The notes under the pieces: model-generated
Database searches by the model: none
Told to the model about the DNA's origin: nothing
Seen by the model: the letters and a program-made list of their open reading frames with translations, nothing else
Translations under genes and position numbers: made by a program
Shown: positions 63,972-64,000 of the stretch, piece by piece
Numbering within the stretch: the first letter of the stretch is position 1
Layout of the letters: each line of letters opens with the position of its first letter
Source of the DNA: Synaphobranchus kaupii
Taxonomy: Eukaryota > Chordata > Actinopteri > Anguilliformes > Synaphobranchidae
DNA: 64,000 bases
Assembly (NCBI GenBank): GCA_029718625.1
Contig: JAINUF010000029.1
Span: forward strand, 510,001-574,000
Reading direction: 5' to 3'

Positions 63972-64000
63972 GTCTCCCCGTGGCGCAGTCTGTAGCGCGG
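63972..64000 (+). other. start of a tRNA-like sequence, cut by the window edge
   Basis: CCCCGTGGCGCAGTCTGTAG CGCGG contains an A-box-like TGGCGCAGTCTGTAGC. It may be the head of a tRNA-derived SINE or a tRNA gene; the B-box and acceptor half are outside the window. It differs from the SINE head at 13216. Confidence 0.45.

Overview
The window is vertebrate nuclear DNA, almost certainly a teleost (ray-finned) fish. The evidence is spliced genes with GT-AG introns, L2- and CR1-clade LINE fragments with the 3' tails usual in fish, Tc1/mariner and hAT elements, a tRNA-derived SINE with perfect target-site duplications, and very heavy tandem repetition. Adding up the arrays by eye, roughly 31 kb of the 64 kb is minisatellite or CA-type microsatellite. 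The species cannot be named from sequence alone.

Layout. 1-13 kb: a desert of minisatellites (27, 37, 45, 54, 48, 18, 23/29 and 25 bp units) with LINE tails and one non-autonomous DNA transposon. 13-21 kb: a SINE with 14-bp target-site duplications, a hAT-type terminal fragment, a decayed autonomous hAT with a TTF-like N-terminus, and a 5'-truncated CR1-type LINE on the minus strand. 21-29.6 kb: one 8.6-kb array of a 71-bp unit with higher-order structure. 31-34.7 kb: a G-rich 40-bp array, an AT-rich array and CA/CG repeats. 34.7-53.4 kb: a complete 12-exon slc22a15 gene on the minus strand. I could join its exons base by base into a 562-codon reading frame; its introns are inflated by arrays, an L2 LINE, a solo LTR and a Tc1-type MITE. 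53.85-55.56 kb: a dead Tc1 transposon. 56.3-57.2 kb: a second copy of the transposon family seen at 5.9-6.6 kb. 57.2-59.4 kb: a two-exon Myb/SANT-like DNA-binding protein gene (minus). 60.6-61.3 kb: a TTAA-flanked MITE. 61.7-63.6 kb: dnajc28 (minus), with possible in-frame upstream exons.

The three host genes all lie on the minus strand but show no sign of working together: a plasma-membrane organic-ion transporter, a nuclear DNA-binding protein probably related to transposon Myb proteins, and a J-domain protein with a mitochondrial-type N-terminus.

The most interesting theme is where the minisatellites come from. Several arrays can be traced to a seed visible in the window: a transposon terminus (54-bp array), an LTR (35-bp array), LINE reverse-transcriptase coding sequence (44- and 21-bp arrays) and a Tc1 transposase gene (26-bp array). 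Most strikingly, in slc22a15 the seeds include the gene's own 3' splice-site regions. Intron 10 is an array of copies of the exon 11 acceptor, the exon 9 acceptor is duplicated 76 bp upstream, and the units in introns 6 and 7 resemble the acceptor-side sequence of exons 7 and 8. No CRISPR array, operon or bacterial-type system is present.
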